Shown here: in pieces, positions 8,142-16,549 of the stretch
Layout: the number at the start of each line of letters is the position of its first letter
Position numbering within the stretch: the first letter of the stretch is position 1
Source of the DNA: Taklimakanibacter lacteus
Lineage (GTDB): Bacteria; Pseudomonadota; Alphaproteobacteria; Rhizobiales; Aestuariivirgaceae
DNA: 64,000 nt
NCBI GenBank assembly: GCA_003576695.1
Contig: QOZQ01000008.1
Coordinates: forward strand, 124,001-188,000
Direction: 5' to 3'
Program-made: the position numbers and the translations under genes
Notes under the pieces: model-generated
What the model saw: the letters and a program-made list of their open reading frames with translations, nothing else
The model's database searches: none
What the model was told of the DNA's origin: nothing

Positions 8142-8155
8142 GGCAAGGATGACCG

Positions 8156-8854
8156 ATGAAACGGGGCCTGTCGGAAGATGACGGAAAGCCCCATCATCTG
8201 GGCCATCGCCAACGCCTGAAGGACAGGTTTCGCGAAGGCGGGGCCGATGCGCTCCCCGACTACGAGCTCCTCGAGCTCATCCTGTTCAATGCCATACCTC
8301 GCCAGGACGTGAAGGCGCTTGCCAAGGCGCTCATTGCGCGATTCGGCAGCTTCACGGAAGCCGTCAGCGCCTCCCCCGAGAGGCTGAAGGAGGTGGGCGC
8401 CAGCGAACCCGTCATCACCCAGCTCAAGATCGTCCATGCCGCGGGCCTGCGCCTGATCAAGGGCGAGATCAGGCAGCGCCCGCTCCTCTCTTCCTGGTCG
8501 GCCGTGCTCGATTACTGCCGCGCCGCCATGGCCTTCGCCGAGCGCGAGCAGTTCCGCATCCTCTTCCTCGACAAGAAGAACGGTCTCATCGCCGATGAGG
8601 TGCAGGGCGAAGGCACGGTCGATCACACGCCGGTCTATCCGCGCGAGGTCATCAAGCGGGCACTCGAGCTTGCGGCCAGCGCCATCATCCTCGTCCACAA
8701 CCATCCGTCCGGCGACCCCACTCCCTCCTCGGCCGACATCGACATGACGCGCCGTCTCATCGAGGCCGGCGACAAGCTTTCGATCAAGGTGCACGACCAC
8801 ATCATCATCGGCCGCAACGGCCATGCGAGCTTCAGGAGCCTGAAGCTGATCTAA
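8156..8854 (+). CDS. radC: RadC family protein (JAB/MPN domain)
   Basis: The 232-residue protein has the RadC/UPF0758 layout. An N-terminal helix-hairpin-helix-like part includes [21 protein letters not shown], and a JAB1/MPN metalloprotein domain carries the HxHx7D motif in [16 protein letters not shown] zinc-dependent hydrolase fold is inferred. Historical links to DNA repair in E. coli were traced to another gene, so the biological role is unsettled. The stop overlaps the convergent dehydratase gene by 4 bp. Confidence 0.93.
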   Translation: MKRGLSEDDGKPHHLGHRQRLKDRFREGGADALPDYELLELILFNAIPRQDVKALAKALIARFGSFTEAVSASPERLKEVGASEPVITQLKIVHAAGLRLIKGEIRQRPLLSSWSAVLDYCRAAMAFAEREQFRILFLDKKNGLIADEVQGEGTVDHTPVYPREVIKRALELAASAIILVHNHPSGDPTPSSADIDMTRRLIEAGDKLSIKVHDHIIIGRNGHASFRSLKLI

Positions 8855-10023
8855 GCTTTGTGGCTGCGGATATCGGAAAACGCATAGCCGGACATGGCCA
8901 CTTCGAACCGCGTGTTTCGCTCGAGATCGAAGTCGACGCCGTGACCGTGGACGGCACGTGGAACACCGAGGCCACCCAAGATCTGGATCGGCTGCCTGGC
9001 GAGGCCGAGTTCGAAGAGCGAGCCGCCGCGCACATTTTCGAGCACAAGCCCATTGTCGATCGCGCACAGCGCGTGCAGCGAGAGCTCTGCGAAGAAATGC
9101 GGCGCCACCGGCCTGTTCCAGGCCGCCGCCAGGTCGGCGATCCTGAGCCAAGGCGAGAGCCCGCCGACACGCACCACATCGGCCTGGATGATGTCCACCG
9201 CGTCGGCCATCAGATATTGGCGAAATTCCTCAGCCGTGTACAAGCTCTCGCCGATCGCCACCGGCAAGCCGGTCTTCTGTCTGAGCGCCGCGTGACCATC
9301 GATGTCGGTTGACACCAGGGGCTCTTCTATCCAGGTGATGTCATAGGGGGAGAAAGCGTTGCACCTCTTTATCGCCTCGCTCAGATCCCAAGCCTGATTG
9401 GCATCCAGGATCAGCTTCGCCTCGGATCCGATGGCCTGCCGCGTCGCCGCCACCCGCGCGATATCATCGGCGATGCTCGGCAGGCCGACTTTGATCTTGA
9501 ACCATTGATATCCGGCCGCTTGCTGCTGAAGCTGGGTTTTCGCCAGGTCCGCCGGACTCATCTGCAGATCGATGCCGCTCGTATAGGCGGGAATGGATGG
9601 CTCGTTCCCGCCCAGCTCCAGATAGAGCGGGCGCCCGGAAGCCATCGAGCGTATTTCCCACAAGGCGACATCGACGGCCGCCATGGCGAGGGTGGTGATC
9701 GCCGCCATGCCGGTGCGAAAGAGATGGTGATAGAGGCTGCGCCACAGCCCGACGATGTAGCGTGCGTCGCGGCCGAGCAGTTCAGCCACGCAGTAATCAT
9801 GCAGGAGCGCCCGGACGGCCGTCCCGCCGACACCGACAGTATAGCTGAAGCCTCGCGCCAGACGGCCATTGACGGTCAGCTCGAGGATGATGATCTCGAT
9901 GGCGGGAACGCGATGCGTCGCATCTTCCCAGGGCTCGCTGGGAGGCATCCGGAACAGCCGCACCTCGACCTTCTCGATGATAAGCGGGTGGTCGTCCGCA
10001 ATGGCTGGCGTCTTCAGCATCAT
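8851..10023 (-). CDS. Mandelate racemase/muconate lactonizing enzyme family (sugar-acid dehydratase-like)
   Basis: This 390-residue enolase-superfamily enzyme has an N-terminal capping domain and a TIM barrel with the KxK acid-base pair in FKIKVG (about residues 174-179). Metal ligands appear in [14 protein letters not shown] and AIGESLY, and a His sits in APHFFAE. These residues place it in the mandelate racemase subgroup, which includes L-fuconate, L-rhamnonate and galactarate/talarate dehydratases. It is the last gene of a minus-strand operon with a sugar ABC importer, mutarotase and aldose dehydrogenase, so dehydration of an aldonate to a 2-keto-3-deoxy acid is the best guess. Its start overlaps the ATPase stop by 4 nt. 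Confidence 0.85.
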   Translation of the reverse strand: MMLKTPAIADDHPLIIEKVEVRLFRMPPSEPWEDATHRVPAIEIIILELTVNGRLARGFSYTVGVGGTAVRALLHDYCVAELLGRDARYIVGLWRSLYHHLFRTGMAAITTLAMAAVDVALWEIRSMASGRPLYLELGGNEPSIPAYTSGIDLQMSPADLAKTQLQQQAAGYQWFKIKVGLPSIADDIARVAATRQAIGSEAKLILDANQAWDLSEAIKRCNAFSPYDITWIEEPLVSTDIDGHAALRQKTGLPVAIGESLYTAEEFRQYLMADAVDIIQADVVRVGGLSPWLRIADLAAAWNRPVAPHFFAELSLHALCAIDNGLVLENVRGGSLFELGLARQPIQILGGLGVPRAVHGHGVDFDLERNTRFEVAMSGYAFSDIRSHKA

Positions 10024-10781
10024 GCCACCTCTTCCCGCACCGCCAGCGAGCCCGTTATCCGCCCGACGATCTCGTCATCCGACGTTTCATCCAGTCTGAC
10101 AGAACCGACATAGCGGCCGCGCCTCAGGATGACCGCCCTGTCCGCGATGGCACGCATCTCCTCGAGATTGTGCGTGATGAGGAGCACGGTCATGTTCCGC
10201 TCCCGCCGCAGTCTCTGCACCGTGCGTATGACATTGGCGCTCTCCTCGACGCCGAGCGCCGCGGTCGGTTCGTCCAGGATCAGCAGTCGCGATTTCGCCC
10301 GTGCCGCGCGCGCGAAAGCGAGGGCCTGCCGCTGCCCGCCGCTGAACTTGTTGGCGGCCGCCTTCATGTCCGGCACATTTACGCCCAGGTCGCGCAATGT
10401 CGCGACGGTCGCCCTCTCCATCGCCTTGCGGTCAAGGAAGCGGAAGGGGGCCCGGCCACGGTACAGTTCGCGCCCGAGAAAGAGATTCCCCGGCGCATTG
10501 AGGTTCGGGCAGAGAGCCAGGTTCTGGAACACGGTCTCGATCCCGGAAGCACGCGCATCCTGCGGCTTCGCGAAATCCTGCTCGGCGCCATCGATGACGA
10601 TGCCGCCTGAATCCGGCCGCTGCAGGCCGGCGAGCAGTGAAACCAGCGTGGACTTGCCGGCCCCGTTGCCACCCATCAGGGCAACCGCCTCGCCGGCCCC
10701 GATATCGAAACTCACATTCTTGAGCGCCGCGACGCCGCCGAATGACTTGCTGATGCTCTTGATCTCGAGGAACGGACTCAT
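10020..10781 (-). CDS. Sugar ABC transporter ATP-binding protein (single-domain, FrcA-type)
   Basis: This 253-residue ATPase has Walker A GGNGAGKST (residues 37-45), signature FSGGQRQ, Walker B LLILDEPTAAL and the H-loop in LLITHN. RbsA-type proteins usually carry two ATPase domains. This single-domain form resembles the fructose/ribose FrcA type of rhizobia. The start at ATG 10781 (MSPFLEIKSISKSFGG) is well defined, and it overlaps the permease stop by 4 nt. It powers uptake of the monosaccharide handled by this locus. Confidence 0.92.
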   Translation of the reverse strand: MSPFLEIKSISKSFGGVAALKNVSFDIGAGEAVALMGGNGAGKSTLVSLLAGLQRPDSGGIVIDGAEQDFAKPQDARASGIETVFQNLALCPNLNAPGNLFLGRELYRGRAPFRFLDRKAMERATVATLRDLGVNVPDMKAAANKFSGGQRQALAFARAARAKSRLLILDEPTAALGVEESANVIRTVQRLRRERNMTVLLITHNLEEMRAIADRAVILRRGRYVGSVRLDETSDDEIVGRITGSLAVREEVA

Positions 10782-11830
10782 GCCGCGGACTCCTGCAGCC
10801 GGAAGCGCGAGGCTAATCTCTGCCGGACGACGATCAGGAGCACCGCGACGATGATCACCGCTCCCCTCACGAAATTCAGATAGAGCGGATTGATGGCGAT
10901 GAGGTTCAGCACATTGTCGATTGAGGACAGTAGGATGACGCCGCCCAGCACGCCCCACAGGCTGCCGGCGCCGCCGGACAGCGCCACCCCGCCGATGATG
11001 ATGGCCGCAAATACGGTGAAGGTGATCCCATCGCCCGCACTTGCGGAGGCGGAGTCGAGCCGCGCCGCATTCAGCCATCCGGCGAGCCCCGCCATGCCCC
11101 CGGAGATTCCGTAGACGATCATCACGGTGCGCAGCGGCGATATCCCGTTTTCGCGCGCCGCTTCCGAATTGCCGCCGATGGCGTAGATGTGCCGGCCCAC
11201 CACGGATGCGCGCAGCCAGATCGCGAGAAGGAGGCACACCGTAAAGGCGATGATGACGACCCAGCTGACGCCGGCTAGCGCATTATACCCGACCCAGCTA
11301 TAGGTCGGAGGAAGCGAATAGATGGTGGTGGCCTCGGTGGGAATGGCTGCTGCGCCTTTCAGGGTCAGCAGCATCCCGAGCGTCACGATGAACGGATTGA
11401 CGCCCAATCCCTGGACCATCAATCCATTCAGCATGCCGATCCCGACCCCGATGAGGATACCGAGCGGAATTGTGATGAAGGGCGAAAGCTCAAGGCCCGA
11501 GCCCGGAGGACTCGGCATCATCAGCCAGGCGATTACCATGCACGAAAAGCACAGAGTGCCTTCGACCGAAAGGTCGATATTGCCGGTGATCATCGCCAAA
11601 GCCCCGCCGCAGGAGAGGAGCAGAAGGATGGATGACGCGAGCAACAGGTTCTGCAGATTTGCCAGTGTCGCATAATAGGGGACAAAGGCGGCGAACAGGG
11701 GCAATGCGACAACCAGGATCGGAAGTATGGGATTGAGCAGCAGGGTTTTCCCCACTGATGCAGCGATACGCATCGTCACACCCCTGTTCTCCGCCATGCC
11801 GTCTTGAGCTAGCACTTCCGACTTGGCCAT
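10778..11830 (-). CDS. Sugar ABC transporter permease (RbsC/FrcC type)
   Basis: The 350-residue inner-membrane protein has about 8-10 hydrophobic segments and the BPD_transp_2 family pattern, with GNIDLSVEG (about residues 104-112), GLGVNPFIVTLGM, YAIGGNSEAAR and FAAIIIGGVALSGGAGS. It forms the channel of the monosaccharide importer with the ATPase at 10020 and the binding protein at 11837, which ends only 6 bp upstream of this start. A start at an internal Met (MAENRG or MRIAAS) is possible because the first ~25 residues are hydrophilic. Confidence 0.92.
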   Translation of the reverse strand: MAKSEVLAQDGMAENRGVTMRIAASVGKTLLLNPILPILVVALPLFAAFVPYYATLANLQNLLLASSILLLLSCGGALAMITGNIDLSVEGTLCFSCMVIAWLMMPSPPGSGLELSPFITIPLGILIGVGIGMLNGLMVQGLGVNPFIVTLGMLLTLKGAAAIPTEATTIYSLPPTYSWVGYNALAGVSWVVIIAFTVCLLLAIWLRASVVGRHIYAIGGNSEAARENGISPLRTVMIVYGISGGMAGLAGWLNAARLDSASASAGDGITFTVFAAIIIGGVALSGGAGSLWGVLGGVILLSSIDNVLNLIAINPLYLNFVRGAVIIVAVLLIVVRQRLASRFRLQESAA

Positions 11831-11836
11831 GACCGG

Positions 11837-12901
11837 CTACTCCTTGAAGGTGTTCGCCCAGAACATCTTGCTTTCGACGTTGCTGGAATCGATCGGGTTG
11901 GCCGTCAGCAGGATCGTCGGTCCGGTCGCCGGATTCTCGATGAGCTGCGGGGCGTTCTCGGTCACGCCGGACTTTTCCATCACCCCCTTCCAGGCGTCGG
12001 CGAAGGATTTACCCCTCTGCGATTCGGACGCCAGGTAGACGTTGCTGGCGCACATGCCGTCGATCGGATAGTTGAGCGAAAACTCCTGCCAGCCCTCTCG
12101 GATGGCCTTCAGGCCGCCCGGAATCCCGCCAAGGCCGCCGATGATCGCATGCTTGGCGCCGCCGGCTTCGGTATAGCCGTTGCGCTTGAGCACCGGGATG
12201 AGAAAGGGCGTCAGGAAGTCGCTTTCGGTGAAGATCGCGTCCACATGTCCTTGAGTCATCGCGTCCTGGAGCCCGGCGACGGCCGGCTCGGGTTTCCAAT
12301 TGGTCACCACTTCGACCATGTCGACCTTTATGCCGTCGATGGGCGCACTGATGACCTTGTTGAAGCCTTCGCGCCGCAGCCTTACCGGCTCGGTAGCCAC
12401 GGCGCCGACGAGATGAACCAGCCGGAACGATGTCTGGCCGGTCGCCGCCGATCTCTTGCGCAGGAGATCGATCATGCGATGCGCGGCCGCGGCGCCTGTC
12501 GCGGTCTCGTCCATGGCTACCGTTGCCGTAATCATGGCATTCGGAACCGCCGTATTGAAGGCATAGACCTCGATCTTTTTCGCCATCGCCCGCTTGAGGG
12601 CGGGAACGACGGCATTCGAATCGATCGAGGCGATCATGAGCGCATAAGGAGCCCGCTGGATCGTCGTATCGATCTGGTTGACCTGCGCCTCGATCGAATA
12701 ATTGCCGTCGAGCTCGGTGAGCTCCGCCCCCAAGTCCTTGGCCGCGCGTTTCGCACCGACGCTGCAGCCCTGCCAGAACTCGTCCTGTATGTATGCATTG
12801 AGAAGTGAAATATTGAGCTTGGAGTCCTGCGCGGACGAGGCATTGACCGCCATGGCCAAGGCGAATACCGAAGCAGCTAACATCTGAATTCTGACTCTCA
12901 T
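11837..12901 (-). CDS. Sugar ABC transporter periplasmic substrate-binding protein
   Basis: The 354-residue precursor has signal peptide MRVRIQMLAASVFALAMAVNASSA and a periplasmic-binding-protein type 1 (Peripla_BP_4, RbsB-like) fold, with ALMIASIDSNAVVPALKRA and AIFTESDFLTPFLIPVL hinge-side motifs. ATG 12901 is preceded by AGGGGGGAAC. It captures the sugar for the permease and ATPase genes downstream. A stable hairpin just upstream (12941-12958) separates it from the enzyme genes of the same operon and may help give this gene its own expression level. The ligand cannot be read from sequence alone. Confidence 0.92.
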   Translation of the reverse strand: MRVRIQMLAASVFALAMAVNASSAQDSKLNISLLNAYIQDEFWQGCSVGAKRAAKDLGAELTELDGNYSIEAQVNQIDTTIQRAPYALMIASIDSNAVVPALKRAMAKKIEVYAFNTAVPNAMITATVAMDETATGAAAAHRMIDLLRKRSAATGQTSFRLVHLVGAVATEPVRLRREGFNKVISAPIDGIKVDMVEVVTNWKPEPAVAGLQDAMTQGHVDAIFTESDFLTPFLIPVLKRNGYTEAGGAKHAIIGGLGGIPGGLKAIREGWQEFSLNYPIDGMCASNVYLASESQRGKSFADAWKGVMEKSGVTENAPQLIENPATGPTILLTANPIDSSNVESKMFWANTFKE

Positions 12902-12940
12902 TGTAGTTCCCCCCTGTTTCACGTTGACGTTGGGCCCCGC

Positions 12941-12958
12941 CACGCCGCAAGCGGCGTG
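12941..12958 (-). promoter_or_regulatory. Intercistronic hairpin before the binding-protein gene
   Basis: A perfect inverted repeat CACGCCGC/GCGGCGTG has almost no loop and no T-run after it. It sits in the 108-bp gap between the aldose dehydrogenase and binding-protein genes. It looks like an mRNA processing or stability element rather than a terminator. Confidence 0.5.
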
Positions 12959-13009
12959 ACGCAATCTGAAGTCCCCATCGGTTGTTGTCGGCTGGCGCGC
13001 GAACTGTTC

Positions 13010-14017
13010 CTATTGCGTCAACCCCTCCCGGCGCAGCGCGCCCCATAACGCGGAGGGAATGTCGAACGTCGCCATCGCGACATTTTCCAGCACCTCGGAT
13101 TTCGACCCCATGCCGGCCAGCACCGAGACAACGGCAGGATTCTGCAGGGGGAATTGCAATGCCGCTGCCTTGAGCGGAACCTCGTGCTCCTGGCAGACCG
13201 CCTTCAGCCGCATGACTTTCGCGACGACGCCAGGCGGCGCATCGCCGTAATTGTAGCGGGCTTGCTGGCCGGCATCCGTGGCCAGTATGCCGGACTGAAA
13301 GGGAGCCCCCACGACGACGCTCACTTTGCGCGACCGCGCATTCTCCAGAAATCCTTGATCCGCGCTCTGGTCGAGCAGCGTGTAGCGCAGCGCCAGGAGG
13401 ATGAAGTCGATCTCGCCCAGAGAGAGAAAACGATCGCACAGGGTAAGCTCGTTCGCCCCCGCACCGATGGCTCTTATGTGGCCGTTCCGCTTCAACTCGA
13501 GCAGCGCCTTGAGACCGCCCTGCTCCAGGGATCGGAAGTGATGGTCGACGACCTCCGCCTCTTTCATATGCCACAGACCGAGATCGTGGATGACGAGACA
13601 ATCGATGCGGTCGACGCCCAGACGCTGGAGGCTGTCTTCGAACTGCCGCATGACGCCCGGATAGGAAAAATCGAAGCTTTCGACGAAAGGCGGCGGATCG
13701 GCAAAGATGCCGCTGCCGCCGCGCGTTCCGGCCGGCTTCAACGTGCGTCCTATCTTGGTCGACAGGACAAAGTGCTCGCGCGGCAACGCGCGCAGATAGA
13801 GCCCCAGCCGCCTTTCGCTGAGGCCCAGCCCGTAGAACGGCGCAGTATCGAAATAGCGGATCCCTGCGGCGACCCCGGCTTCCACCGTGACCGCGGCTTC
13901 CCGTTCCGCGAGTGCCCGGTAGAGATTCCCGAGCGGCACGGTGCCGAAGCCGAGCGAGCCGACGGCTACGTCTGTCGCGCCGAGCCACCGCTGGCCCCCT
14001 GACCCTCGGGCGCTCAC
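13010..14017 (-). CDS. Aldo/keto reductase, D-threo-aldose (L-fucose) 1-dehydrogenase-like
   Basis: The 335-residue (beta/alpha)8 oxidoreductase has GFGTVPLGNLY, then GIRYFDTAPFYGLGLSERRLG with the catalytic Asp and Tyr. STKIGR carries the Lys and CLVIHDLG the His. The FDTAPFYG and LSERRLG segments are typical of the D-threo-aldose 1-dehydrogenase branch, which oxidises L-fucose or L-galactose to the lactone. I choose GTG 14017, which overlaps the mutarotase stop as GTGA and has GGGAG 9 nt upstream. ATG 14032 is the alternative. This would be the first redox step of the pathway. Confidence 0.85.
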   Translation of the reverse strand: MSARGSGGQRWLGATDVAVGSLGFGTVPLGNLYRALAEREAAVTVEAGVAAGIRYFDTAPFYGLGLSERRLGLYLRALPREHFVLSTKIGRTLKPAGTRGGSGIFADPPPFVESFDFSYPGVMRQFEDSLQRLGVDRIDCLVIHDLGLWHMKEAEVVDHHFRSLEQGGLKALLELKRNGHIRAIGAGANELTLCDRFLSLGEIDFILLALRYTLLDQSADQGFLENARSRKVSVVVGAPFQSGILATDAGQQARYNYGDAPPGVVAKVMRLKAVCQEHEVPLKAAALQFPLQNPAVVSVLAGMGSKSEVLENVAMATFDIPSALWGALRREGLTQ

Positions 14018-14331
14018 CCTTCGAACTCCCATACTTTGGGAAGGAGATAGGGATAGCCCGTATCGGGGTTGATCTCGGCTTTCATGATCGCGGCGTTGAA
14101 CTCGCCCCATTTCCTGAACACCGGGCTTGCTTTCATGACCGCGTAGACCTGCTCGATGTCGTCACACACGAATGTGCCGAAGAGAGTGAGGCCATGGCGA
14201 AAGACGGCGTAGTCGCGCTGCCCCGCCCGCCTTATCTCCGCGATGAGTTCCGGCCAGATTTCATCATGGCGCTTCTTGTACTCGTCCTCGCAGCCGGGAC
14301 GGACTTCGAGCACCCAGGCATATCTGTTCAC
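14014..14331 (-). CDS. L-rhamnose/L-fucose mutarotase family protein (RhaM/DUF718)
   Basis: The 105-residue dimeric alpha/beta-barrel family protein contains MNRYAWVLEVRPGCEDEYKKRH at the start, where the His is the catalytic residue in RhaM. RHGLTLFGTFVCDD lies in the middle and a conserved W near residue 90-100. It would speed interconversion of sugar anomers so that the dehydrogenase encoded next (4-nt overlap) gets the right form. It is the first gene of the minus-strand sugar operon, facing two LacI-type operators in the intergenic region. Confidence 0.85.
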   Translation of the reverse strand: MNRYAWVLEVRPGCEDEYKKRHDEIWPELIAEIRRAGQRDYAVFRHGLTLFGTFVCDDIEQVYAVMKASPVFRKWGEFNAAIMKAEINPDTGYPYLLPKVWEFEG

Positions 14332-14379
14332 CCCATCCTCCCTTTGGCGGTTCGAATTCCCGCTTCGTTCCGATTTTTT

Positions 14380-14391
14380 GGTATCGTTACC
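14380..14391. promoter_or_regulatory. LacI-type operator, site 1
   Basis: ggtatcgttacc matches the GGTATCG-ATATCAA consensus shared with the sites at 14406, 15581 and 15605. It lies 48 bp upstream of the mutarotase start and 101 bp upstream of the LacI gene. Confidence 0.6.
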
Positions 14392-14405
14392 TTTTAGGCG
14401 ATTAA

Positions 14406-14417
14406 AAACGATATCAA
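14406..14417. promoter_or_regulatory. LacI-type operator, site 2
   Basis: aaacgatatcaa is a half-conserved copy of the same palindrome, 14 bp from site 1. The pair could control both divergent promoters. Confidence 0.55.
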
Positions 14418-14492
14418 TCTGGTTGTCAAGCCCGAGGCATCGATGATATTTTGCAGCTGGCTCACAGGTTTTCGGGGTTCATAAGGTGTGGA

Positions 14493-15521
14493 ATGGCAGA
14501 TCGCAGGGACCTCAACAGCCGCCCCACCCTCGTTGATGTCGCGAGGTCAGCCGGCGTTTCGCCCATGACGGCAAGCCGCGTGCTGCGGGGCGAGCAGACG
14601 GTCCAGGCAACAGCGCGCGAGGCCGTGCATGCCGCCGTCGCGCGGCTGGGCTACATCCCCAACCAGATTGCGGGAAGCCTGCGCTCGAGCCGTTCCGGCA
14701 TCATATCGGTCATCGTGCCGACATTGACCGGATCGGTTTTCGCCGAAACCATTCGTGGTATTTCCGACACGTTGAACGAGTTCGACTACCAGCTGATGAT
14801 CGGCGAATCGTCCTATGACATCGAGCGTGAGGAAAAGGTCATCGCAGCGCTCATCCAGCGCCGTCCCGACGGCATCATCATCGCCGGCGTCAAGCACACG
14901 GTACGGGCGCGATCGCTGCTGCAGTCGGCCGGCATTCCCATCGCCGAGATCTGGGACCAGACCACCCATCCTATCGACAGCGTGGTCGGTTTCTCAAATT
15001 ATTCAGCGGCTTACGACATTACCAAAGCGCTGTTCGAAAAGGGCTACCGGTCCTTTGCCCTGGCCACCGGCCCCGTGGTTCCCGGCAATCGCGCAGGCGA
15101 AAGGACCAAGGGCTATGAAGCGGCGCTGCGCGACCACGGCCTGTCGCCCGGGCCGTCGATCGTCGTTCCCTACTACCACTTCCTCGATCGCTCCCTGGAG
15201 GGCGGCAATGTCGTCGCGGACTTCCTTGCCCAGAACCCGTCCGTCGACTGCCTGTTCTGCACCAATGAGCTGATTGCCATCGGCGCCGTCGTGGTCTCAG
15301 GGCGCCGCGGCAAGCGGGTCCCGCAGGACGTGGCCATTGCCGGATTTGGCGATGTCGAGGCAACGTCGATTATCACCCCCGCCCTCACCACGGTCCGGAT
15401 CCGCGGATACGAGATGGGCCAGCGGGCGGCCGGTATCCTCGCCCGCCGCCTCTCGGGCGAAACGGCGGAGCCCGAGATCATCGATGTCGGCTATGAAATC
15501 GTGTGGCGCGATAGCGCCTGA
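14493..15521 (+). CDS. LacI family transcriptional regulator of the sugar locus
   Basis: The 342-residue protein has an N-terminal helix-turn-helix TLVDVARSAGVSPMTASRVLRG (about residues 12-33) and hinge helix NQIAGSLRSSRSG. The sensor domain is a periplasmic-binding-protein-like fold, as in the GntR/LacI subgroup. The ATG at 14493 gives MADRRDLNSRPTLVDVA. It lies between the mutarotase-led operon and the lactonase gene, and both flanks carry copies of one operator-like palindrome. It therefore most likely represses both arms and itself until the inducing sugar or its derivative binds. Confidence 0.92.
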   Translation: MADRRDLNSRPTLVDVARSAGVSPMTASRVLRGEQTVQATAREAVHAAVARLGYIPNQIAGSLRSSRSGIISVIVPTLTGSVFAETIRGISDTLNEFDYQLMIGESSYDIEREEKVIAALIQRRPDGIIIAGVKHTVRARSLLQSAGIPIAEIWDQTTHPIDSVVGFSNYSAAYDITKALFEKGYRSFALATGPVVPGNRAGERTKGYEAALRDHGLSPGPSIVVPYYHFLDRSLEGGNVVADFLAQNPSVDCLFCTNELIAIGAVVVSGRRGKRVPQDVAIAGFGDVEATSIITPALTTVRIRGYEMGQRAAGILARRLSGETAEPEIIDVGYEIVWRDSA

Positions 15522-15580
15522 CGCCCGTATCAATTGACACTATCGAATACGCGCGGAAAGCGACGTTGACTCGGCTGTAT

Positions 15581-15594
15581 GGTATCGTTATCAA
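15581..15594. promoter_or_regulatory. LacI-type operator, site 3
   Basis: ggtatcgttatcaa differs from site 4 by a single base. It lies 59 bp upstream of the lactonase start. Confidence 0.65.
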
Positions 15595-15604
15595 TTCTAT
15601 AAAA

Positions 15605-15618
15605 GGTATCGATATCAA
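15605..15618. promoter_or_regulatory. LacI-type operator, site 4
   Basis: ggtatcgatatcaa, with the ATCGAT centre, is the best palindrome of the four sites. It sits 24 bp downstream of site 3 and 35 bp upstream of the lactonase start, suited to roadblock or promoter occlusion. Confidence 0.65.
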
Positions 15619-15639
15619 AGCAATGAGGAGAACCGGCAT

Positions 15640-16533
15640 TTGCCCAAGCGCGTGATCGTCGATGCCCATCATCACCTGTGGGACACCACGCAACATTCAT
15701 ATCCCTGGCTGTCCGGTCCACCTTATCGGCCGTCCATCGTGGGAGACGTCTCGCAAATTGCGAAAAACTACCTGATCGACGACCTGCGCGAGGACGCATG
15801 CGCCTACGATCTGCGCAAAACGGTTCACGTGGATGGCGGATGGGACGATCCCCTGGCGGAAACGACGTGGCTGCAGGAACTCGCCGAGGCAAGCGACCTT
15901 CCCAGCGCCATCGTGGCCGGCGTCAAGCTCCATCAGCCCGACATTGCAACGCAACTGGAAAAACATGCCGCAGCGGGGAGGCTTCGCGGCGTGCGGCACA
16001 TACTCAACTGGGACCCAGATCCTTTGCTGACATTCACGGATCGCCCCGACTACATGACCAATCGCAACTGGCTCGCGGGCTATGCTCTGCTAGCCAGACA
16101 TGGGCTGAGCTTCGACTTGCAGATATATCCCTGGCAGCTCGCCGGCGCGGCGGAGCTGGCCTCACGCCATCCGGACACCATGGCCATTCTCAATCATGCC
16201 GGCATGCCCTACCACGCACGGGGCGCTAGCCTCGAATCGTGGCGGCAGGGCATGCGGCTCCTCGCGCGTAACGCCAATACGGCCGTCAAGATTTCCGGCC
16301 TCGGAATGCTGGACTGGAAATGGACCACGCAATCGATCCGACCGCTCGTGCTGGAAACCATCGATATCTTCGGTGTCGAGCGCTGCATGTTCGCCAGCAA
16401 TTTTCCGGTCGACCGGCTCTACAGCTCCTTCGCGCAGCTCTACCAAAGTTACGAAGAGATCGTGGCCGATTTCACGGCCGGCGAGCAGGCGCAATTATTC
16501 TCGGCGAATGCTGAGCGCTATTACCGGATATAG
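15640..16533 (+). CDS. Amidohydrolase-2 family sugar lactonase (L-fuconolactonase-like)
   Basis: The 297-residue TIM-barrel hydrolase has the DAHHHLWD metal-binding start (residues 8-15), VDGGWDDP, GVRHIL, AILNHAGMP and MFASNFPVDRL near the end. These are the standard landmarks of the amidohydrolase-2 group, which includes L-fuconolactonase and 2-pyrone-4,6-dicarboxylate lactonase. Translation appears to begin at TTG 15640 with GAGGAG about 8 nt upstream. Beside an aldose dehydrogenase and sugar-acid dehydratase, opening of an aldonolactone is the expected role. The aldolase or oxidase steps that would finish the pathway are not in the window. Confidence 0.88.
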   Translation: MPKRVIVDAHHHLWDTTQHSYPWLSGPPYRPSIVGDVSQIAKNYLIDDLREDACAYDLRKTVHVDGGWDDPLAETTWLQELAEASDLPSAIVAGVKLHQPDIATQLEKHAAAGRLRGVRHILNWDPDPLLTFTDRPDYMTNRNWLAGYALLARHGLSFDLQIYPWQLAGAAELASRHPDTMAILNHAGMPYHARGASLESWRQGMRLLARNANTAVKISGLGMLDWKWTTQSIRPLVLETIDIFGVERCMFASNFPVDRLYSSFAQLYQSYEEIVADFTAGEQAQLFSANAERYYRI

Positions 16534-16549
16534 AACCGACCATCTCATT

